DNA of 36,857 bases from Sphingobacteriia bacterium (lineage in GTDB: Bacteria; Bacteroidota; Bacteroidia; Chitinophagales; Chitinophagaceae): positions 1 through 36,857 of the forward strand of contig CANGTR010000014.1 in assembly GCA_947456855.1 (NCBI GenBank). The letters are read 5' to 3'. The notes beneath the pieces were generated by a model. That model was not told the origin of the DNA. It saw nothing but the letters and a program-made list of their open reading frames with translations, and made no database searches. A program made the translations under genes and the position numbers. Of the stretch, positions 33,578 to 36,857 are shown one piece after another. Position 1 is the stretch's first letter. Each line of letters opens with the position of its first letter.

Positions 33578-33594
33578 AAAGCTTCCCCAAGTTG
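33567..33594. terminator. Inverted repeat spanning two overlapping convergent stop codons
   Basis: CAACTT (33567-33572) and AAGTTG (33589-33594) are inverted six-base arms with a 16-base loop that contains both stop codons (33574-33577). It is weak as a terminator but fits the pattern at other convergent junctions in this window. Confidence 0.25.
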
Positions 33595-34671
33595 CAAATA
33601 AAAGCCTCTATTATTACCACCGCCAATACCATAGTCTAAGCGGATATTCAATTTTTCTGATTTATTTAAAGCAAACCTAATTCCAGCACCATAAGAATAT
33701 TTAAGATGCTCAAATGATGCATCTGAAAATTGCTTGTTCACGTTACCAACACCTCCAAATGCTACTATCCCCAATCTTTTTTTTATGGCCACCCTATATT
33801 CTGCTTGAGTTACCATTTGTTGATGGTCTCTATATCTACCACTGTAGAAACCCCTCATTTGAGATGCTCCACCCAGTGCTGCTAAACTTCTAATTGGTAT
33901 ATCAACTCCACTGTTATTGAAGCTATACAATTGCAAGGCCAATACTTGCCCTTTTTTGATAGGAATAAATTTTCTGAGATCTACTACCAAATTGGTGTAA
34001 GTAAAATCTGATCCAAAAATTGGATTAAAATGATTGAAAAAAAACTGCGCAAAGAATCCTTGGGAAGGTGCAAAAGCATCATTGCGAGAATCATAGGTAA
34101 TACTTGCACCTAAACCAGATACCCGATACCCATTTCTCCCAGGAATATTTTCTTTGTCGAAGAGACCGCCTTTTACATATTGTATATCCCATACATTTTG
34201 AAATTCAAAAATTCCTCCCACAAACAATCTAGGGGCAATTTTTCGCATTAAATGGGCATAAATATAAAATTGTTGAAATTGATAGGGCTCCACCGCTGAG
34301 TCTGGCGTATTTTTTCCCAAACCCCAAAATTGATCCGGAAAGGAACTGTAAGAGAATTGTTCTGTTAAAATAAATTTCTCCTTTTTAAAGTATTGAGTAC
34401 CATTGATAGCTGCTACAATCTGTTTTCTCGTGGAATAAATGGCTACAGCCTGAATACTTGATGTTCTTGAAGAAGTATCGTTTTTATTGGTATGAAAAGT
34501 AAAAGAACTAGCCCCACCAAATTCCCAACCTGTTTCTATTGATTTAGCAATAACAGGGAAAAGCAACAAATGATCTTTCTTAGCACTATCCTTTTGTGCC
34601 GATAACGGGCTTGATTTAACCGCTAAAATAAAGGTGATGAGCCCCAAAAAGAGGCTTTTTTTTGCTTTCAT
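33574..34671 (-). CDS. D15/BamA-type outer-membrane beta-barrel protein
   Basis: A 365-residue protein with a signal peptide (MKAKKSLFLGLITFILAVKSSPLSAQ) and a mature part made of alternating hydrophobic/polar beta-strands. It resembles the surface-antigen (D15, Bac_surface_Ag) barrel of the Omp85 superfamily. The hallmark near the end is GGASQMRGFYSGRYRDHQQM, with the conserved RGF of strand beta-loop L6, followed by VTQAEYRVAIKKRLGIVAF and the terminal GGGNNRGFYLQLGEAF. There is no room for POTRA domains, so it is the barrel-only form rather than BamA or TamA. The C-terminal Phe is typical of outer-membrane barrels. It converges on the PAP2-type gene; the two may be unrelated. Confidence 0.85.
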   Translation of the reverse strand: MKAKKSLFLGLITFILAVKSSPLSAQKDSAKKDHLLLFPVIAKSIETGWEFGGASSFTFHTNKNDTSSRTSSIQAVAIYSTRKQIVAAINGTQYFKKEKFILTEQFSYSSFPDQFWGLGKNTPDSAVEPYQFQQFYIYAHLMRKIAPRLFVGGIFEFQNVWDIQYVKGGLFDKENIPGRNGYRVSGLGASITYDSRNDAFAPSQGFFAQFFFNHFNPIFGSDFTYTNLVVDLRKFIPIKKGQVLALQLYSFNNSGVDIPIRSLAALGGASQMRGFYSGRYRDHQQMVTQAEYRVAIKKRLGIVAFGGVGNVNKQFSDASFEHLKYSYGAGIRFALNKSEKLNIRLDYGIGGGNNRGFYLQLGEAF

Positions 34672-34723
34672 CTAGCTGTAAATTAAGCAGTTATAGATAA
34701 ATATGATAAAAAATGCGAAAAAA

Positions 34724-34752
34724 TTGCTTTATTGAAGTATTTTGTACTTTTG
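34724..34752 (+). promoter_or_regulatory. Bacteroidota-type promoter of the PhyH-type dioxygenase gene
   Basis: TTG (34724-34726), an 18-base spacer and TACTTTTG (34745-34752) match the -33/-7 consensus exactly. Transcription should begin near 34756, leaving a leader of about 60 bases before the ATG at 34817. Confidence 0.65.
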
Positions 34753-34816
34753 CAACTTTAATGAAATAATTAATCATTAATTAATATCAACTTATTTATA
34801 TAAAGATCGTGTCAGC

Positions 34817-35629
34817 ATGAAAAAATGGGATTGCAATTATAGCTTAGGAGACACCATCACGGAGGAACAGCTTGATTTTTTTGATGAACATGGCGTAATC
34901 ATTTTTAGGAACTTTTTATCAAAAGAACTGGTGAATGAATACATTAATGAAATTCAAAGAATTGAACAATTATGGTTAAATGAGCAAAGAGATAAAGTAA
35001 ATGGTATCCCACTTAAGTTTGGAATGGATGAAAAAGGGAATAAAACCATTCAAAGGCTTTGTTTTACTTCGCAATATAGTGGTGCTTTGAAACAACTTTT
35101 ACATGATTCAAGGTTAAAAGCTTTAACCAATTTTTTACAACCTTATGAAGGTAGAATTGGTGAAGATGAAAAAGATGGATTGGTAATCAACAACTATATC
35201 AATACCGCCAATTCAGGATTTACCCAAATGGGATGGCATACAGATAGTCCTAGGGATTTGTTCTTGGGTCAAAAAATAATGCCGATGCTAAATGTTGGTA
35301 TTCATTTAGACACTTGCTTGTTCAACAATGGAGGATTAAGGATTATTCCTGGTACCCACAAGCAAAATGTATTGAAACTTCTATTTGGCAAGAAATACTT
35401 TATAGATAATTCCGACGACGAAAGAGAAGTTGGATTTGATATTCATGCAGGTGATTTAACCGTGCATGATGGCAGAACTTGGCATAGGGTAAAACAATCT
35501 CCACTTGTGGGAGAAGCCAGTAGAAGAAGAGTTATGTATGTTCCTATTGTTACTGGGAAATATAAACCGAAAAACGAAAACAGCAAAACTCCATTTTACC
35601 ATAAACTTTCAAAAAAAGTACCCAAATAA
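34817..35629 (+). CDS. Phytanoyl-CoA dioxygenase (PhyH) family Fe(II)/2-oxoglutarate oxygenase
   Basis: A 270-residue cytosolic protein of the PhyH family. These enzymes hydroxylate small molecules using Fe(II), oxygen and 2-oxoglutarate. The iron-binding facial triad is intact: MGWHTDSPRD gives His141 and Asp143, and VHDGRTWHRV gives His223. GGLRIIPGTHKQNV and the late Arg residues (ASRRRVMYVP) fit the 2-oxoglutarate side. The N-terminus (LDFFDEHGVIIFRNFLSKELVNEY) is the usual PhyH opening. It has its own promoter and terminator, and the SDR gene lies 47 bases beyond, so it is probably monocistronic. The natural substrate cannot be told. Confidence 0.87.
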   Translation: MKKWDCNYSLGDTITEEQLDFFDEHGVIIFRNFLSKELVNEYINEIQRIEQLWLNEQRDKVNGIPLKFGMDEKGNKTIQRLCFTSQYSGALKQLLHDSRLKALTNFLQPYEGRIGEDEKDGLVINNYINTANSGFTQMGWHTDSPRDLFLGQKIMPMLNVGIHLDTCLFNNGGLRIIPGTHKQNVLKLLFGKKYFIDNSDDEREVGFDIHAGDLTVHDGRTWHRVKQSPLVGEASRRRVMYVPIVTGKYKPKNENSKTPFYHKLSKKVPK

Positions 35630-35637
35630 ACTTACTC

Positions 35638-35665
35638 AAAAGTCAACTTGATGTTGACTTTTTTT
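35638..35665 (+). terminator. Rho-independent terminator of the PhyH-type gene
   Basis: Perfect ten-base arms AAAAGTCAAC (35638-35647) and GTTGACTTTT (35653-35662), a five-base loop and further Ts. It lies eight bases after the stop codon and 11 bases before the next ATG. Confidence 0.88.
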
Positions 35666-35676
35666 AATGTTAGATT

Positions 35677-36456
35677 ATGAATTATGCATTAATTACAGGA
35701 GCTAGCAAGGGAATTGGAAAAGCAATTGCCATTCATTTAGCACAAAAAGGTCATGCGGTTTTATTGGTTGCTCGCAGTGAACAACTGCTCAAAGAATTAT
35801 CTGAAAAAATCAATCTACAATACAATGTAGCCACAGCTTATATGGCAATTGACCTAGCTAATACAGAAGCTCCTAAAGCAATTTTAGATTGGTGTTTAGC
35901 GCATCATTATCAGGTGGATATGCTGATTAACAATGCTGGATATGGATTGAATGGGCTATTAGAAGATTATCCATTGGAAACGCATTTAGCAATGATGCAA
36001 GTGAATATGAATAGTTTGGTGGCACTCACCTACCTATTTCTACCACATTTAAAAAAAGCACCTCGCGCTTTTATTGGAAATATTGCCAGTAGTGCTGCCT
36101 ATCAATCAGTGCCTGGTTTAAATACTTATGCAGCCACAAAATCTTTTGTGTTGAGCTTTAGCAGGGGGCTGGCTTATGAGTTGAGAAAGTCTACGGTTTC
36201 TGTATCATGTGTTTGCCCAGGCGCAACAGATACAGATTTTGCCAATACAGCAAATGTTACCAATGCCAAAGCCATAAAATTGGCGGAAAAATTCAATATG
36301 AGTGCGGCTGATGTTGCTACAGTTGCAGTGGCGGGTATATTGGCAGGGAAAATTGAAATTGTACCAGGATTTATCAATAAAATAGCTAAAGTATTGGCTA
36401 ATGTATTACCCGATCGATTATTGGAAAAATCGGCAGCAGATATTTATGGCATCTAA
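35677..36456 (+). CDS. Short-chain dehydrogenase/reductase (classical SDR, DltE/YqjQ-like)
   Basis: A 259-residue NAD(P)H-dependent oxidoreductase. The cofactor motif ALITGASKGIGKAIAIHLA (about 4-22) has TGxxxGxG spacing. LINNAGYGLNG follows near residue 87. The catalytic Ser is in GNIASSAAYQSVPG and the Tyr/Lys in TYAATKSFVL. VCPGATDTDFA comes after the active site, as usual. The pattern, particularly NNAGYGLNG and the helical C-terminus, is like the SDR subgroup with uncharacterised ketone or acyl substrates. Only a 17-base leader separates it from the terminator upstream. It is followed by the tRNA-Arg promoter. The substrate is unknown. Confidence 0.88.
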   Translation: MNYALITGASKGIGKAIAIHLAQKGHAVLLVARSEQLLKELSEKINLQYNVATAYMAIDLANTEAPKAILDWCLAHHYQVDMLINNAGYGLNGLLEDYPLETHLAMMQVNMNSLVALTYLFLPHLKKAPRAFIGNIASSAAYQSVPGLNTYAATKSFVLSFSRGLAYELRKSTVSVSCVCPGATDTDFANTANVTNAKAIKLAEKFNMSAADVATVAVAGILAGKIEIVPGFINKIAKVLANVLPDRLLEKSAADIYGI

Positions 36457-36470
36457 TCTGGATTGATATT

Positions 36471-36500
36471 TTGCCAATAAAATGGAATTATTTACATTTG
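36471..36500 (+). promoter_or_regulatory. Bacteroidota-type promoter of tRNA-Arg
   Basis: TTG (36471-36473), a 19-base spacer and TACATTTG (36493-36500) match the -33/-7 consensus. The tRNA begins 20 bases after the -7 box. A short CCCCT/AGGGG inverted pair (36504-36515) lies in the leader. Confidence 0.7.
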
Positions 36501-36520
36501 CAGCCCCTCTAAGGGGAAAT

Positions 36521-36594
36521 GGCTGCGTAGCTCAACTGAATAGAGCATCTGACTACGGATCAGAAGGTTTTAGGTTTGAATCCTAACGCGGTCA
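36521..36594 (+). tRNA. tRNA-Arg (anticodon ACG)
   Basis: A complete cloverleaf. The seven-base acceptor stem (36521-36527 with 36587-36593) has two G-U pairs. The D stem is GCTC/GAGC, the anticodon stem TCTGA/TCAGA with loop CTACGGA and anticodon ACG (36555-36557), the variable loop AGGTT, and the T stem TTAGG/CCTAA with loop TTTGAAT. The discriminator is A36594 and CCA is not encoded. ACG is normally edited to ICG by TadA and reads CGN codons. Unusually, the D-loop (AACTGAATA) has A where G19 is expected and the T-loop has T where C56 is expected, a matched change. Promoter and terminator flank it closely, so it is transcribed alone. Confidence 0.95.
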
Positions 36595-36596
36595 CA

Positions 36597-36627
36597 AAGC
36601 CTCGCACGAATGTGCGGGGTTTTTTTA
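36597..36627 (+). terminator. Rho-independent terminator of tRNA-Arg
   Basis: An eight-base stem CCTCGCAC / GTGCGGGG (36600-36607 with 36612-36619, one G-U pair), a GAAT loop and a run of eight Ts. It begins just after the tRNA 3' end. Confidence 0.92.
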
Positions 36628-36672
36628 TTTCGACACGTCAAAAGCTTGCTTTTGTAAGTGGAGGAATAAAAA

Positions 36673-36857
36673 AAGCCCGTTCGCGAAGCGAACAGGGGCT
36701 TTGGGTAAGCCCAATACGAGAGGAACGAATGAGCGAAGCGAATGAGCATCCTATCGCGGAGTGATAAGCCCGTTCGCGAAGCGAACAGGGGCTTTGGGTA
36801 AGCCCAATACGAGAGGAACGAATGAGCGAAGCGAATGAGCATCCTATCGCGGAGTGA
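36673..36857. repeat. GC-rich 93-bp tandem repeat, two copies, running off the window end
   Basis: Copy 1 is 36673-36765. Copy 2 is 36766-36857 and lacks only its last base at the window edge; the two are identical as read. The unit is about 55% G+C, well above the surrounding DNA. Each unit contains nested inverted repeats: AAGCCC-GTTCGC-GAA-GCGAAC-AG-GGGCTT, then GGGCTT-TGGGT-AAGCCC, and ATCGC-GGA-GTGAT. It also holds a direct repeat GAATGAGC flanking GAAGC. The period is a multiple of three, which keeps reading frames open on both strands by chance. It may be a family-specific intergenic repeat (REP/BIME-like); more copies may follow. Confidence 0.92.

Noticed and set aside
36570..36842. 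Minus-strand frame (and a plus-strand counterpart) encoding a duplicated 31-residue block
   Set aside because: The duplication is simply the 93-bp DNA repeat, which is divisible by three; the frame also runs through the tRNA terminator and into the tRNA, so a protein is unlikely.
36673..36857. Possible CRISPR array
   Set aside because: The repeat has no unique spacers, is 93 bp and is directly tandem; no cas genes are present.

Overview
The window looks like a chromosomal segment of a Bacteroidota bacterium, most likely family Chitinophagaceae. The base composition is AT-rich. Several genes are preceded by the Bacteroidota-type promoter (TTG, about 18-20 nt, then TAnnTTTG). Proteins typical of that phylum are present: the alternative GlmU-like nucleotidyltransferase, a NagB/PIG-L fusion, a HutG/HutI pair and CtlX. 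The assignment rests on protein and promoter style, not on a marker gene. Almost all of the window is densely packed housekeeping and metabolic genes. No prophage, transposase, CRISPR array or defence cluster is visible, and no gene-free stretch exceeds about 265 bases.

Layout. 1-3234 (+): a surface-sugar operon with a GT2 glycosyltransferase (5' end cut by the window), a GT4 glycosyltransferase, gmhA and gmhB. 3305-4147 (+): a secreted protein of unknown function. 4144-5928 (-): lepA, opposite a 40-codon ORF resembling the N-terminus of an inward-rectifier K+ channel and the Sua5/TsaC gene (6107-7066, +). 7068-9021 (-): tpiA and a GlmU-like sugar-1-phosphate enzyme. 9095-10726 (+): pruA. 10876-11388 (-): a secreted fasciclin-domain protein. 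11602-15085 (+): an unknown protein, pdhA, a membrane-anchored TPR protein, ribH and a LutA-like CCG protein. 15090-19374 (-): the tightly overlapping operon bioD-fau-lpxK-rnr. 19550-19880 (-): a self-contained unit of promoter, folded leader, 62-67-residue protein and terminator. 19924-22256 (-): hutI-hutG. 22308-22994 (+): a CrtA-like protein. 23250-25604 (+): an arginine deiminase-like protein and CtlX. 25606-26493 (-): an RmlD-like SDR. 26636-29139 (+): pfkA-pyk. 29254-32869 (+): GH20 hexosaminidase and the NagB/PIG-L fusion. 32933-33577 (+): a PAP2-type membrane phosphatase. 33574-34671 (-): a D15-type outer-membrane barrel. 34817-36456 (+): a PhyH-type dioxygenase and an SDR. 36521-36594 (+): tRNA-Arg(ACG). 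The window ends in a GC-rich 93-bp tandem repeat.

How it fits together. The genes describe a Gram-negative heterotroph. It has lipid A and heptose synthesis (lpxK, gmhA/B), glycolysis into acetyl-CoA (tpiA, pfkA, pyk, pdhA), histidine, proline, arginine and citrulline breakdown (hutI/G, pruA, ADI, ctlX) and amino-sugar recycling (GH20, NagB/PIG-L). I found no obvious new multi-gene system. The most promising unexplained items are the structured leader with its small protein (19550-19880), the 93-bp repeat, and a tRNA-Arg in which the universal G19-C56 elbow pair appears replaced by A19-U56.
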